The notes: a model not told the origin generated them from the sequence alone. DNA of 64,000 bases from Photobacterium swingsii (GCF_024346715.1 NZ_AP024852.1:186001-250000); one strand, 5' to 3'; counted from the first letter of the stretch, positions 1-9,878 are shown. Numbers and translations: made by a program.

Positions 1-1091
1 CATAATGCATACTGATGTTGCTTTAAACTGAAATGTTTCGTTGCACGCGCTAACAAATAATCTTCATATTGATTAGGTTCAATAGTCATTGCTTTGAATT
101 GAGAGGCGATGTCAGTACTTGAATGTGGGTTTACTGTGAACGGATACCCTTCTCCTAAGATCTCCGGAATCGCGCCTGTATTAGATCCTAAGATTAACTT
201 ACCCGCAGCCATGGCTTCAATAACCGTCAGGCCAAAGGCTTCGTTGTGCGATAGTATGGCGACGATATCCATGGTGGCTAGCATGTTTTTGGTATCGCGG
301 CGGAAGCCACTGAAATGGACAAATTCTTCCAACTGGTGCTGTTTGGTCAGCGATTGTAGTTTTTGTACCACGTCTTCATTTGAGCCTTCATCTTTGCTTA
401 GTCCACCAACAATCAATAGGTGGACATCAGGATGTTCACCATTGGCTTTTAATTGAATGAAAGCTTCTAATAGCTCAAGTTGACCTTTTCCCGAACCAAT
501 TCGGCCAAGTGTGCCTATGACTTTTGCATCAGGAGGTATGGACAGCTCCTGTCGAATATTACTGATTAGCTGAGTATCGGTAATCGGCGGCGTGATCTCA
601 GTGCCTAGCCAGAGGCGCTGAATTTTATCCGCAGGTACTGGGAGTGCTTTTAAATTACGCGCTTTAGTTTCGTCGCTGATTGACAGTATTTGATCAACAT
701 GACTGTAGACCCACTTGTGGTAAAGGTCTTTTTTGGGGCGAGTAACCCCCATGTGTTCAGTGAAAATAATACGGTAGCTGGCGATGGTATCGAGTAGCGC
801 AGCAAAAACAAGATCGCCAGACTTATGGGCATGGATCAGTTTGGTATTGTGCTCTTTAAGCCACGCGTGTACCGTGGTGATTTTTTTGAAAAGATCCCAT
901 TTCGAGTCTATTTCAAAAATGCTCATACCAGCCTCTTTCATACCCTGCGCGACACGGGTGCCTTTCAGGCACAGTCCCAGCACTTGCCAATTTTGTTCTA
1001 GCAGCGCTTTACCGGTACGAATAGGGTACATCTCTAAGCCGCCCCAGCCGTCAGAAAGGCAGATGTGTAATACGGCGTTGTTCGTATTCAT
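1..1091 (-). CDS. Glycosyltransferase, GT4-like (partial, C-terminus outside window)
   Basis: An open frame runs without a stop from an ATG at 1091 to the window edge, giving about 363 residues; the C-terminus is missing. The N-terminus (MNTNNAVLHICLSDGWGGLE) has the glycine-rich start of GT-B fold family 4 enzymes. Further in, LGTLGRIGSGKGQ followed by SHNEAFGLTVIEAMAAG matches the C-terminal nucleotide-sugar domain, including the E-x7-E region of retaining glycosyltransferases. It probably adds a sugar to the lipopolysaccharide core or O-antigen at the inner membrane. That role is inferred from its neighbours, an LpxM-type acyltransferase 7 bases upstream and hldD, which are on the same strand and probably co-transcribed. 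Donor and acceptor cannot be read from the sequence. Confidence 0.85.
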   Translation of the reverse strand, partial: MNTNNAVLHICLSDGWGGLEMYPIRTGKALLEQNWQVLGLCLKGTRVAQGMKEAGMSIFEIDSKWDLFKKITTVHAWLKEHNTKLIHAHKSGDLVFAALLDTIASYRIIFTEHMGVTRPKKDLYHKWVYSHVDQILSISDETKARNLKALPVPADKIQRLWLGTEITPPITDTQLISNIRQELSIPPDAKVIGTLGRIGSGKGQLELLEAFIQLKANGEHPDVHLLIVGGLSKDEGSNEDVVQKLQSLTKQHQLEEFVHFSGFRRDTKNMLATMDIVAILSHNEAFGLTVIEAMAAGKLILGSNTGAIPEILGEGYPFTVNPHSSTDIASQFKAMTIEPNQYEDYLLARATKHFSLKQHQYAL

Positions 1092-1098
1092 CGAATTG

Positions 1099-2028
1099 TT
1101 AATACCTTTGTGAGCCATCGGGATGCGAGCGTAGCAGATTCAGTATCCACATATATTGTGCAGGGTGGCGATGGACAAAAGATTCGATACGCTCATTCAT
1201 TTTTCTGGCATCAATGTGTTCATCATTGCTCGGGAAGTCTGATAACTCAGGTTGTACTTCGATGGTGTAAGTGCCTGTACTGCGATCGTAATAAGGCAGT
1301 ACAGGGATCACTTTCGCTTTGCTCAAACGAGCGAGTTTACCTAGCCCAGCCAGTGTAGCTTTTTGCGTGCCAAAGAAAGGAACAAAGACACTGTTGGCAG
1401 GGCCGTGGTCTTGATCGGGCAGGTAATAGCCGAGGTAGCCGTCACGAATCGATTTAATGAAGGGTTTGATGCCATCACTGCGTTCGTGGGTGCGGCCACC
1501 ATATTTGAGGCGTTGGACATTCATCAGCCAGTCAATGACTTCGTTGCGTTGCTTTTTCATCATAGCGGCCACATGCATGCCTCGTGAGGCAAAAATAACC
1601 CCAGGGTAGTCAATTGCCCAGGTGTGTGGCACTAATAAAATCACATTTTTGCCTTGTTCGATGTCTGCCATCAGTTGCGCTTCACCATGAAAGGCAGAGC
1701 GTTTCTCAACATAGTGGCGACTACGTACCAGTAAGGTCGCAAAGCTTAATATATTGCAGGCTGCGTTTACGTAGGTCTCGGCTAAGATGTCATCACGCTG
1801 CTGTGGGGTTAATTCTGGGAAACATTCTTGCAAATTAATAACAGCGCGTTTTTTAGCACTGCTATTTATTTTAATTGCGACCTTAGCCAAGCCTACCGCC
1901 AATTTATCGCGTAGGCGATAAGGTACGAAGGCTAATAGCGTCGCAAAAAACACACCAATCCATACACCCCAATGTTTAGGATGTAAAAAGTGCAGTTTAA
2001 ATTTGGGGTTATAAGTCTTTGCGCTCAT
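1099..2028 (-). CDS. lpxM: Lipid A secondary acyltransferase (LpxM/MsbB family)
   Basis: 309 residues, close to the E. coli LpxM length. LpxL/LpxM-family enzymes transfer an acyl chain from acyl-ACP to the hydroxyl of an acyl chain on lipid A at the inner-membrane face. The catalytic H-x4-D motif is HTWAID (H135, D140). The family blocks GIKPFI and YLPDQDHGP follow, and residues 20-36 are an N-terminal membrane anchor. The N-terminal block HPKHWGVWIGV resembles LpxM more than LpxL. In Vibrio cholerae a homologue (LpxN) adds a hydroxy-acyl chain, so chain specificity is uncertain. It lies between hldD and a glycosyltransferase on the same strand, as part of an LPS gene group. Confidence 0.88.
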   Translation of the reverse strand: MSAKTYNPKFKLHFLHPKHWGVWIGVFFATLLAFVPYRLRDKLAVGLAKVAIKINSSAKKRAVINLQECFPELTPQQRDDILAETYVNAACNILSFATLLVRSRHYVEKRSAFHGEAQLMADIEQGKNVILLVPHTWAIDYPGVIFASRGMHVAAMMKKQRNEVIDWLMNVQRLKYGGRTHERSDGIKPFIKSIRDGYLGYYLPDQDHGPANSVFVPFFGTQKATLAGLGKLARLSKAKVIPVLPYYDRSTGTYTIEVQPELSDFPSNDEHIDARKMNERIESFVHRHPAQYMWILNLLRSHPDGSQRY

Positions 2029-2045
2029 AATCTAAACATTGTTAG

Positions 2046-2075
2046 GTATAGCTAACTTATTTCAGTTAGCTATAC
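2046..2075. repeat. Perfect 11-bp inverted repeat between hldD and the lpxM-like gene
   Basis: Arms GTATAGCTAAC (2046-2056) and GTTAGCTATAC (2065-2075) flank an 8-base loop. It sits in the 64-base gap of the hldD to lpxM transcription unit. No T-run follows on the minus strand, so it is not a classical terminator. It may be an RNA processing or stabilising hairpin. Confidence 0.6.
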
Positions 2076-2092
2076 AGAATTGGTGTCGACGG

Positions 2093-3037
2093 TTACTTAT
2101 TAATAAGCGCCATGTACTCCGCAACGCCTTCAGCAACAGATTTGAAAGGTTCGTTGTAGCCTGCCGCGCGAACTTTAGTCAGATCCGCTTGGGTATAAGT
2201 TTGGTAACGACCTTTTAGATGCTCAGGGAAAGGCACGGTTTCTACGCCGCCTTTACCGTGGTGTTTGATCACGGCATCAGCTACCGCTTGGAACGATTCG
2301 GCATTACCTGTACCACAGTTGAAGATACCTGATACGCCGTTTTCTAAGAACCATAGGTTCATTTTAGCGACATCGCCCACATAGACGAAATCACGCTGGA
2401 AGGTTTCAGAGCCTGCGAATAACTTAGCGTTTTCACCTTTGTTGATTTGGCTGTTCAGGTGGAAAGCAACGGATGCCATGCTACCTTTGTGCTGTTCACG
2501 CGGACCGTAAACGTTGAAGTAACGGAAGCCTGTTACTTGTGACAGTTTTTCGCCGTGCTCTTCAGCATCTTGCCATACACGACGTACGTAGTTGTCGAAC
2601 TGTTGTTTCGAGTAACCGTAAACGTTCAGTGCACCTTCGTACGCTTTTTCTTCGATGAAGTCATGATCACGACCACCGTAAGTGGCAGCAGATGAAGCGT
2701 ATAGGAATGGAATTTGACGCTCTAAACAGTAGTGAAGTAGCTCTTTTGAGTACTCGTAGTTGTTTAGCATCATGTATTTGCCATCCCACTCAGTGGTCGC
2801 TGAACACGCACCTTCGTGGAAAATAGCGTCAATTGGACCAAACTCGTCACCCGCCATGATTTGCGTGATGAAGTCTTCTTTGTCCATGTAATCAGCGATA
2901 TCAAGATCAACTAAGTTGGCGAATTTGGTGCCATCTTTAAGGTTATCGACAACTAAAATGTCGTTACGGCCTTGTTCATTTAGGTGTTTTACGATGTTGC
3001 TGCCGATCATGCCGGCGCCGCCAGTTACAATAATCAT
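2093..3037 (-). CDS. hldD: ADP-L-glycero-D-manno-heptose 6-epimerase
   Basis: 314 residues, full length. It converts ADP-D-glycero-D-manno-heptose to the L-glycero form, the last step in making the heptose donor for the LPS inner core (cytoplasmic, NADP-dependent). It is an extended short-chain dehydrogenase: the Rossmann motif GGAGMIG is at residues 6-12, the ASSAATYG segment at about 114-121, and the catalytic Y-x3-K is Y140/K144 in NVYGYSKQ. The downstream genes on the same strand are an lpxM-like acyltransferase and a glycosyltransferase, which agrees with an LPS core operon. It is divergent from a TetR regulator across 118 bases that must hold both promoters. Confidence 0.96.
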   Translation of the reverse strand: MIIVTGGAGMIGSNIVKHLNEQGRNDILVVDNLKDGTKFANLVDLDIADYMDKEDFITQIMAGDEFGPIDAIFHEGACSATTEWDGKYMMLNNYEYSKELLHYCLERQIPFLYASSAATYGGRDHDFIEEKAYEGALNVYGYSKQQFDNYVRRVWQDAEEHGEKLSQVTGFRYFNVYGPREQHKGSMASVAFHLNSQINKGENAKLFAGSETFQRDFVYVGDVAKMNLWFLENGVSGIFNCGTGNAESFQAVADAVIKHHGKGGVETVPFPEHLKGRYQTYTQADLTKVRAAGYNEPFKSVAEGVAEYMALINK

Positions 3038-3155
3038 GAGTAGTCCTATTGCTAAAACGTTGATCTTACGGCCGCGATGTCGCCACCGTACAAGAATTCT
3101 GTCTATCTTATGATAACATCAACAGAGAGCCTAAGTGCGAAGGAAGTGAAGACAA

Positions 3156-3803
3156 ATGAAGACCCGAGATCGAATCATCATGGCTGCGCTAGAGCTTTTT
3201 AACGAGCGCGGTGAGTCCAATGTAACTACCAACCATATTGCTGCGCATTTGGGCATTAGCCCTGGCAATCTCTATTATCATTTTCGTAATAAAGAAGAGA
3301 TTATACACAGTATTTTTGATGAATACGCCAGTGATTTGCGGATCCGCTTTCAACCGCAAGCTGAATTTGATGCTACTGCCGAGAGTTTATTACAGTACCT
3401 AGATGCGGTCTTTATGCTGATGTGGCGTTACCGTTTCTTCTATGCCAACTTGCCTGATATCTTGCGCCGCGATGAGGGTTTGCAAGGTAAGTATATGGCA
3501 GCTCAGGAAAATTTACATCAAAACATGATGGCCTTGATGGAAAGTTTTAAGCAAGGTGGGCTGCTGGATTTAGATGACAAAGAGCTATTGAGCTTAACCA
3601 ATACTTTAAAGTTAGTGGCTTCAAGCTGGATTTGCTACCAAACCACTCAAGCACCAGGTGCAAAGATCACCAAAGCGGTGATCTACCAAGGTGTCCTTCA
3701 AGTACTCAGCATTGTTCGTCCGTTAACTACGGATAAAGGTCGTGAGCGGGTATTGCAACTTGAAACCCACTATATGGATCAAGAACGTCAAGATATCGCG
3801 TAA
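3156..3803 (+). CDS. TetR/AcrR-family transcriptional regulator
   Basis: 215 residues. Residues 1-60 form a TetR N-terminal helix-turn-helix domain: RDRIIMAALELFNERG, then TTNHIAAHLGISPGNLYYHF. The rest is a helical ligand-binding and dimer domain that I cannot assign to a ligand. The ATG at 3156 follows a GAAGGAAG ribosome site. The gene is divergent from hldD and convergent with yibQ, from which only 7 bases separate it. Its target is unknown; autoregulation or control of the divergent LPS promoter is possible but not shown. Confidence 0.88.
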   Translation: MKTRDRIIMAALELFNERGESNVTTNHIAAHLGISPGNLYYHFRNKEEIIHSIFDEYASDLRIRFQPQAEFDATAESLLQYLDAVFMLMWRYRFFYANLPDILRRDEGLQGKYMAAQENLHQNMMALMESFKQGGLLDLDDKELLSLTNTLKLVASSWICYQTTQAPGAKITKAVIYQGVLQVLSIVRPLTTDKGRERVLQLETHYMDQERQDIA

Positions 3804-3810
3804 AAATAGC

Positions 3811-4521
3811 TTAAAACAAGGCTGATAGCGGCACCAACTCAACGTCGGTGTCGAGTAAGGGAAGTTGCTGCTGCAAGGTTGTTAGAGTGATGGGATAAGG
3901 GTGGCCAATCGCCACGGCATAGCCATAACGTTGAGCACGTTTCACTGCTACGTTTAATTGTTGAGTGACAAACGCTTGGGTGCGAAAGTGATCGAGGAAA
4001 ACATGGCGACGTAAAGTCGGAAGTTGGTGTGTACGTGCTCGTTTTTCTGCCACACTGTGCACACTGGTGCGGCTATCGAGAAACCCCAAACCTTGTTCAT
4101 TTAATACCGTCATTACCCAGTCCATACGGGTAACATCTTGGGTTAAGGCGCTGCCCATGTGGTTATTAATCGCAACAGCATGCGGTACTCGCAATAGTGC
4201 GTGGCGTAAGGTTTGTTTGAAGGTATCTTCTGACATCTGCTGAGTCAGGGTACTGGGTTCGAGTGGTGCAACGCCTTGTGGTTGCATCGGCATATGCAGT
4301 AACACATCACGCTGTTGCTGATAGGCCAACTCAGCGGTGGCAATATCAAATGGGGTATCAGGTAAAATAGAGAGACTGACTTGAGAAGGCAGCGTTGATA
4401 AGGTTGCGGGCATCGGATTGTAGCCAAGATCATCAATCACAATCGCTAGTTTAGCCGCGATTGTAAAGGGGGAGAGGAGTAAACAAAGTACTCCTAGCGT
4501 GGAAGTTGCGATCCTTTGCAT
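3811..4521 (-). CDS. yibQ: Divergent polysaccharide deacetylase family protein (YibQ-like)
   Basis: 236 residues. The N-terminus (residues 1-22) is a signal peptide, so the protein is periplasmic. The domain that follows has LAIVIDDLGYN and INNHMGSALT, typical of the divergent polysaccharide deacetylase family (DUF610/YibQ). The substrate and even the enzymatic activity of this family are uncertain. It is last of the gpmI-envC-yibQ set, the same order as in E. coli and other Vibrionaceae, with 23 bases between it and envC. This suggests co-transcription and a cell-wall role. Confidence 0.87.
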   Translation of the reverse strand: MQRIATSTLGVLCLLLSPFTIAAKLAIVIDDLGYNPMPATLSTLPSQVSLSILPDTPFDIATAELAYQQQRDVLLHMPMQPQGVAPLEPSTLTQQMSEDTFKQTLRHALLRVPHAVAINNHMGSALTQDVTRMDWVMTVLNEQGLGFLDSRTSVHSVAEKRARTHQLPTLRRHVFLDHFRTQAFVTQQLNVAVKRAQRYGYAVAIGHPYPITLTTLQQQLPLLDTDVELVPLSALF

Positions 4522-4544
4522 GCTTCACCTAGTTGATGTTGACG

Positions 4545-5705
4545 TTATTTTTTGAGCCAGGTTCTCGGGTTAGTTGGCGTGCCTTTGCGGCGAATTTCAA
4601 AATATAACCCTGATTGCTCTTGGCCACCACTGTCACCCACTAATGCAATGGCTTCGTTAGCTTGCACGTTATCCCCCACTTTTTTCAGCAAGGTTTGGTT
4701 GTACCCGTAGAAGGTCATGTCACCCTTGCCATGATCGATGGCAAGCATCAAACCATAGCCCCGCAACCAATCAGCAAAAATGACTTTACCAGGATAGACA
4801 GCGTTGACTTTGCTGCCACTGGCTTTGTTGATCACCATGCCTTTCCAGCGTAATTCGCCTTGCTGTTTGGTGCCGTAATTGTGTAGGACGCTGCCTTTGA
4901 CAGGCCAAGGTAATTTTCCACGGTGCTTGGCTAAGCCATCCATTGGGGCTTGGCGAGCCGCGCGTTCAGCTTCCAGTTTTGCCTTCGCAATTTCTTTGAT
5001 TAAGCGGCGTTCATTAACTTTGAGTTCGTTAATGTAGCTACGATCGTTGCTCATTTGGCCTTTAATGCCCGCTAAGGTACGTTTACGTTTGGTTTGCTCT
5101 TTGGTTCGCTTTTCATTTTCTGCTTGCAGTTCACTGATCAAGGCTTGCTGTTGTTGACGTTGCTGAGCTAATTCATGTTTCTTCAATTGCAGCTCAGTAT
5201 CGATAGCACTTAATGCGGTAAGGGCGTCAATACGGGCTTTGCTGATCCGCTCTGCGTACACGGTATAGCGATCTAAAGTATGGCTATCTTCACCACTCAG
5301 CAGGTTAGCTAGTTGGCTATCTTCACCTTGGCGATATTGGGTATTGATCAGCTCGCGTAGCATTTCTTGTTGACCAAGGCGCTGTTGCTGAAGATTTTGC
5401 TGTTCTTGGTTGAGCTTAGCGATCGAGGCGATGAGTGCTTTTAGTTTATTTTCAGCCTGATGGATCTTCTTGGTTGCATTGGCAATGGTGAGTTCGCGTT
5501 GCTTGAGTTCATTTTGCAATGCGACATAGCGCTTTTGCTTGTCTTGGAGCTGGTCTTGCTGGCGTGACAACTCGTGTTTTACGCCATCGAGTTGATTATC
5601 GCCTGACGCATAGACTGATTGGCTAACGCACAGACATAACAAAGCGCCAGTGCATAAAGCACTGGCGCGGAAGGTCTTTGTGAGGTGTTTGATCATATCC
5701 CGCAT
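4545..5705 (-). CDS. envC: Murein hydrolase activator EnvC
   Basis: 386 residues. EnvC is a periplasmic divisome protein, recruited by FtsEX, that activates amidases AmiA and AmiB for daughter-cell separation. The sequence has a signal peptide, a long coiled coil (about residues 33-250, rich in Q, K and E), and a C-terminal LytM/M23 domain (about 260-386). The LytM domain is degenerate as in E. coli EnvC: the metal-binding positions read WKGMVI and LYFEIR instead of the His motifs of active endopeptidases. It is therefore an activator and not a hydrolase. An internal ATG at 5696 (MIKHLTK) is an equally possible start, since neither has a strong ribosome site. It lies 8 bases from gpmI. Confidence 0.93.
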   Translation of the reverse strand: MRDMIKHLTKTFRASALCTGALLCLCVSQSVYASGDNQLDGVKHELSRQQDQLQDKQKRYVALQNELKQRELTIANATKKIHQAENKLKALIASIAKLNQEQQNLQQQRLGQQEMLRELINTQYRQGEDSQLANLLSGEDSHTLDRYTVYAERISKARIDALTALSAIDTELQLKKHELAQQRQQQQALISELQAENEKRTKEQTKRKRTLAGIKGQMSNDRSYINELKVNERRLIKEIAKAKLEAERAARQAPMDGLAKHRGKLPWPVKGSVLHNYGTKQQGELRWKGMVINKASGSKVNAVYPGKVIFADWLRGYGLMLAIDHGKGDMTFYGYNQTLLKKVGDNVQANEAIALVGDSGGQEQSGLYFEIRRKGTPTNPRTWLKK

Positions 5706-5713
5706 GGGACTGA

Positions 5714-7252
5714 TTATTTCAGATCAAACAGCACCTGACCAGTCATCTCTGCAGGGATTTCGATATCAGACATTGCCAACATAGTTGGTGCAAGGTCAGA
5801 TAGCTTACCGCCTTCTTTCAGCGTCAGAGATTTATTACCTACGTAGATCAGTGGAACTGGCAGGTTGGTGTGTGCTGTGTGAACACCACCAGTCTCTGGG
5901 TTGATCATCATTTCAGCGTTACCGTGGTCGGCAGTGATCAGCAGCTGACCATCCATTTCACGGATAGCCGCAACAACCTGACCAATACAGCTATCTAATG
6001 CTTCACAGGCTTGAACGGCTGCATCGTAAACACCTGTGTGGCCAACCATGTCGCCATTCGGGTAGTTACAAATAATCGTATCGAATTCGCCAGATTTGAT
6101 TGCTGCAACCAGTTTTTCAGTTAGCTCAGGTGAGCTCATTTCTGGTTGAAGATCATAAGTTGCTACTTTTGGTGAAGCAACCAGTGAGCGAGACTCACCG
6201 TCAAACTCGTCTTCTACACCACCGTTAAAGAAGAAAGTGACGTGCGCGTATTTCTCTGTTTCAGAGATACGTAGCTGTTTTTTACCTTTCTTCGATAGCC
6301 ACTCACCTAGAGTGTTTTCTAGGCTTGCTGGTGGGAATGCTGCAGCAAGATCAATATCAGCAGCGTATTGAGTCAGCATTACAAAATCCACGGCAGGGAA
6401 CGTCGCACGTTCAAAACCAGCGAAATCTGTTAGGAAAGTACGCGTGATTTGGCGCGCACGGTCAGCACGGTAGTTCATGAAGATAACAGCATCACCGTCT
6501 TCCATAGCTGCAGACGCTTGGCCTTCAGCACGGATTTCAGTTGCTTTAACGAACTCATCGTTTTCATCACGAGCGTATGCAGCTTCTAAGCCTTCAACTG
6601 CTGTTGCTGTTGTGAACTCAGCGTTTGCTTGAGTCAGTAGGTTGTAAGCAACTTCTACGCGATCCCAGTTGTTATCGCGGTCCATTGCGTAGTAGCGACC
6701 AACCAGCGATGCGGTACGGCCTTTGCCTAGCTCAGCAAATAGGGCATCGAAACGCTCAAGGGATGCTTGTGCGCTGCGTGGCGGTGTATCACGACCGTCT
6801 AGGAAGCAGTGTAGGTAAATCTTTTCAGCACCACGTTTTGCTGCCATCTCGATAGCGGCTGCAATGTGGTCTTCATGGCTGTGAACACCACCTGGTGACA
6901 TTAGGCCCATGATATGAACAGCTTTGCCTGCTTGGATTGCTTTATCCATTGCATTGACTAGCGCTTCTGTTTCAAAGAAGTCGCCGTCAGCAATAGATTT
7001 AGTGATACGAGTCAGATCTTGGTAAACCACGCGGCCCGCACCAATGTTGGTGTGACCTACTTCAGAGTTACCCATTTGACCATCTGGCAAACCCACATCC
7101 ATACCTGATGCAGAAATCAGCGTGTTCGCTTCATTTGCAATTAGGCCATCCATTACCGGTGTTTTTGCGTTTGCGATCGCGTTGTTTTGCGCGTCTTCGC
7201 GGTAACCCCAACCATCTAGAATCACTAGAGCCAATGGCTTCTTAGCAGACAT
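5714..7252 (-). CDS. gpmI: 2,3-bisphosphoglycerate-independent phosphoglycerate mutase
   Basis: 512 residues, the standard length. It interconverts 3- and 2-phosphoglycerate in glycolysis and gluconeogenesis using two Mn2+ ions. The alkaline-phosphatase-fold metal motif LDGWG is at 12-16 (D13). The phosphorylated serine is S63 in the motif [12 protein letters not shown] later metal cluster reads [10 protein letters not shown]. It is first of the gpmI-envC-yibQ group. Its start is followed upstream by 480 bases without a gene, shared with the divergent rhodanese gene. Confidence 0.97.
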   Translation of the reverse strand: MSAKKPLALVILDGWGYREDAQNNAIANAKTPVMDGLIANEANTLISASGMDVGLPDGQMGNSEVGHTNIGAGRVVYQDLTRITKSIADGDFFETEALVNAMDKAIQAGKAVHIMGLMSPGGVHSHEDHIAAAIEMAAKRGAEKIYLHCFLDGRDTPPRSAQASLERFDALFAELGKGRTASLVGRYYAMDRDNNWDRVEVAYNLLTQANAEFTTATAVEGLEAAYARDENDEFVKATEIRAEGQASAAMEDGDAVIFMNYRADRARQITRTFLTDFAGFERATFPAVDFVMLTQYAADIDLAAAFPPASLENTLGEWLSKKGKKQLRISETEKYAHVTFFFNGGVEDEFDGESRSLVASPKVATYDLQPEMSSPELTEKLVAAIKSGEFDTIICNYPNGDMVGHTGVYDAAVQACEALDSCIGQVVAAIREMDGQLLITADHGNAEMMINPETGGVHTAHTNLPVPLIYVGNKSLTLKEGGKLSDLAPTMLAMSDIEIPAEMTGQVLFDLK

Positions 7253-7735
7253 AAGCTGTCCTCTTGTATGTCATAAGTGAAAAATCAAAACTAATCACCT
7301 TAACGCTTTGATTTTTTCAAAGTAATTAACGTCATGAGTTTTGAATGTTGGTAATTTTACTACAACTCCACCCGAAAACTGTAGGGTAAGATCAAACAAT
7401 GCTGTAAATAAATTGTTAGTGTTTCCGTAAAATATATTCATTTATGAGGGAGAAGGTAAGTCTTTTTCCATTGTTTTTTACTATTTCAACGATAGGTTAG
7501 CTCTTATAATAGCAAGTGAGTTATCACACGGATTATCTGTCTGTCGCTGTACTTGGCAGGCAACGTGGGTATACTCGGTTTCTTTGTTACGGACATGCAC
7601 CTTGCCGCAGAGTATTGCTTGCCGACTGAGTTTAGTGGCATAAGTAGTATTCACTCTGACAAGAAGTATGTACGTTTTTATATGAGCTTAGCGCCAATTA
7701 TGGGCTAAGGATTAAGCGAGAGTAGAGCGAAGGCC
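7253..7735. other. Divergent intergenic region between gpmI and the rhodanese gene
   Basis: 483 bases with no convincing gene on either strand. It must hold the promoters of gpmI (minus) and of the rhodanese-secB-gpsA side (plus). A TATAAT hexamer at 7505-7510 on the plus strand could be a -10 box, but no good -35 box precedes it at the right distance. I see no clear operator. Confidence 0.4.
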
Positions 7736-8176
7736 ATGCAACAATACATTGAATTTCTGACAGGCAACCCAATTTTATCTTTAGTGTGGATTGGTCTGGT
7801 TGTCGCGATCATCACATCGTTTGTGAAGCAAAAAACCGCAGGCTACCAAATTGTTACCCCAACCCAAGCAACGGCACTAATGAACCGTGAAAATGGTGTG
7901 GTTGTCGATATTCGTTCACGTGACGAGTACCGCCAAGGTCATATTGCGGGCGCACATCACATTTTACCGAGCCAAATTAAAGAACATAACTTTGCTGAGC
8001 TTGAAAAGTACAAAGCTGCCCCAATCATTGTGGTATGTAAGACAGGTCAAACTGCGCCAGATAGTGCAAATGAACTTAATAAAGCTGGTTTTGAAAACGT
8101 CAGCGTATTAAAGGATGGTTTGATCTCTTGGAACGAAGGTAACTTGCCGCTTATTCGTAGCAAGGGCAAAAAATAA
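7736..8176 (+). CDS. yibN: Rhodanese-like membrane-anchored protein (YibN)
   Basis: 146 residues. An N-terminal transmembrane helix (about residues 12-29) is followed by a rhodanese domain with VVVDIRSRDEYRQGHIAGA and the active-site cysteine C101 in VVCKTGQTA. Rhodanese domains carry a persulfide on this cysteine; the acceptor of YibN is not established. The start has a GAAGG ribosome site. In E. coli the order is yibN-grxC-secB-gpsA-cysE; here grxC is absent and secB follows after 104 bases. Confidence 0.9.
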   Translation: MQQYIEFLTGNPILSLVWIGLVVAIITSFVKQKTAGYQIVTPTQATALMNRENGVVVDIRSRDEYRQGHIAGAHHILPSQIKEHNFAELEKYKAAPIIVVCKTGQTAPDSANELNKAGFENVSVLKDGLISWNEGNLPLIRSKGKK

Positions 8177-8196
8177 GTTTCAACTGTCAAAATTTT

Positions 8197-8229
8197 TGCC
8201 GAGTGGATGGTGAGAACATCGGCTCGGTA
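8197..8229 (+). promoter_or_regulatory. Leader hairpin before secB
   Basis: TGCCGAG (8197-8203) pairs with CTCGGTA (8223-8229), and inside it GATG (8206-8209) can pair with CATC (8217-8220). It lies 52 bases before the secB ATG. No T-run follows directly. The outer arms are the same as one stem of the pfkA leader in this window. Confidence 0.4.
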
Positions 8230-8280
8230 ACATGTTTTATTTCATCACTAGATGAACACGGTAAATAAAAGGATATCAAC

Positions 8281-8751
8281 ATGGCTGAAGCAGCAACTAA
8301 CGAAGCGCAACAAAACTTCCAAATCCAACGTATCTTTCTAAAAGACGTTTCTTTTGAAGCGCCTAACTCGCCAGACATGTTCCAAAAAGAATGGAACCCA
8401 GATGTAAAACTGGATCTTGATACGCAAAGCCGTGAGCTAGGTGAAGGTGTATTTGAAGTTGTTCTTCGCCTAACTGTTACGGTTAAAAACGCAGAAGACA
8501 CAGCATTCCTATGTGAAGTTCAGCAAGGCGGTATCTTCTCTGTTGACGGTATGGAAGCACCACAACTTGCACATTGCCTAGGTGCATTCTGCCCGAACAT
8601 CCTATTCCCATACGCGCGTGAAACAATTTCAAGCCTAGTGGTTAAAGGTACGTTCCCTCAACTGAACCTAGCGCCAGTTAACTTTGACGCTTTGTTCATG
8701 AACTACCTACAAAACCAAGCTGAAGCGAACCAAGAGAACGCTGAAGCGTAA
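8281..8751 (+). CDS. secB: Protein-export chaperone SecB
   Basis: 156 residues. SecB is a cytoplasmic homotetramer that keeps preproteins unfolded and hands them to SecA. The family core is evident: [17 protein letters not shown] at the N-terminus, then the [14 protein letters not shown] strand and the block [27 protein letters not shown]. The C-terminal tail ([12 protein letters not shown]) is acidic and polar. An AAAGGAT ribosome site precedes the ATG. gpsA begins 4 bases after the stop, so the pair is probably translationally coupled, as in enterobacteria. Confidence 0.97.
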   Translation: MAEAATNEAQQNFQIQRIFLKDVSFEAPNSPDMFQKEWNPDVKLDLDTQSRELGEGVFEVVLRLTVTVKNAEDTAFLCEVQQGGIFSVDGMEAPQLAHCLGAFCPNILFPYARETISSLVVKGTFPQLNLAPVNFDALFMNYLQNQAEANQENAEA

Positions 8752-8754
8752 TCA

Positions 8755-9786
8755 ATGCGCGAAGTTGATATGAATCAGAATGCGAAACAAAACGTTAGCA
8801 TGACAGTGTTAGGTGCCGGTTCATACGGTACCTCACTCGCGATTGCTTTGGCACGATCAGGTGCCAATGTGGTGCTGTGGGGCCATGAGCCTGAACATAT
8901 TGCACAGCTCGAAATTGATCGTGCTAACGAGGCTTTCTTGCCCGGTGTTGCTTTTCCTGAGTCATTAATTTTGACCTCGGATTTAGCACAAGCCGTTGCT
9001 GCGAGCCGTGACTTATTAGTGGTAGTGCCGAGCCATGTTTTTGGTGATGTGCTGACGCAAGTGAAGCCTCATTTACGTGAAGATTCACGTATTTGCTGGG
9101 CAACCAAAGGCTTAGAGCCAGAAACGGGACGTCTGTTGAAAGATGTCGCGCAAGATGCACTGGGCGATCAAGTCCCGCTTGCTGTGTTGTCTGGCCCTAC
9201 GTTTGCGAAAGAGTTGGCGGCGGGTATGCCAACAGCGATTGCAGTCTCATCGCCAGACCCTGAGTTTGTAAGCGATCTGCAAGAAAAAATTCACTGTAGT
9301 AAGTCATTCCGCGTTTATAGCAATACTGATTTTATCGGCATGCAACTTGGTGGTGCTGTTAAAAATGTGATTGCGATTGGCGCAGGTATGTCTGATGGTA
9401 TCGGCTTTGGTGCCAATGCCCGTACTGCACTTATTACCCGTGGTTTAGCGGAAATGTGCCGTTTAGGTGCTGCGCTTGGTGCTCAGCCTGAAACCTTTAT
9501 GGGCATGGCTGGCTTGGGTGATTTAGTCTTAACCTGTACCGATAACCAATCACGTAATCGCCGTTTTGGTCTTGCCTTGGGTGAAGGTCAAACGGTAGAC
9601 GGTGCACAAGAAGTGATTGGTCAAGTGGTTGAAGGTTACCGTAATACCAAAGAAGTTTGGGTGTTAGCGGAGCGCCATCAGGTTGAAATGCCAATTACTG
9701 AGCAAATTTATCAGGTGCTATACCAAGGTAAAGATGCCCGTGAAGCGGCGAAAGATTTACTCGCACGCGAGAAAAAAGATGAATAA
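8755..9786 (+). CDS. gpsA: Glycerol-3-phosphate dehydrogenase [NAD(P)+]
   Basis: Up to 343 residues. It reduces dihydroxyacetone phosphate to sn-glycerol 3-phosphate for phospholipid synthesis, in the cytoplasm. The dinucleotide-binding motif is [12 protein letters not shown] near the N-terminus. Later come [13 protein letters not shown], the catalytic-lysine region [13 protein letters not shown], and [10 protein letters not shown]. Two starts are possible: ATG 8755, which is nearest to secB but lacks a good ribosome site, and ATG 8770 (MNQNAKQN), which has a weak GAAG 7 bases upstream. The second would give 338 residues. A strong terminator follows. Confidence 0.95.
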   Translation: MREVDMNQNAKQNVSMTVLGAGSYGTSLAIALARSGANVVLWGHEPEHIAQLEIDRANEAFLPGVAFPESLILTSDLAQAVAASRDLLVVVPSHVFGDVLTQVKPHLREDSRICWATKGLEPETGRLLKDVAQDALGDQVPLAVLSGPTFAKELAAGMPTAIAVSSPDPEFVSDLQEKIHCSKSFRVYSNTDFIGMQLGGAVKNVIAIGAGMSDGIGFGANARTALITRGLAEMCRLGAALGAQPETFMGMAGLGDLVLTCTDNQSRNRRFGLALGEGQTVDGAQEVIGQVVEGYRNTKEVWVLAERHQVEMPITEQIYQVLYQGKDAREAAKDLLAREKKDE

Positions 9787-9845
9787 TGTCAGTGACTAAG
9801 TGCTATCGAGTATTTACTGGGTAGTTACAATTGGCTGATATTTAT

Positions 9846-9878
9846 AACGCGAGCTTATGGCTCGCGTTGTTTTTTTTT
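9846..9878 (+). terminator. Rho-independent terminator after gpsA
   Basis: AACGCGAGC (9846-9854) pairs with GCTCGCGTT (9860-9868) around a 5-base loop, followed by a G and a run of T. It ends the secB-gpsA unit and separates it from cysE. Confidence 0.9.

Noticed and set aside
4545..4950. EnvC LytM domain as a broken peptidase gene
   Set aside because: Loss of the metal ligands is normal for EnvC, which activates amidases, so it is not a pseudogene.
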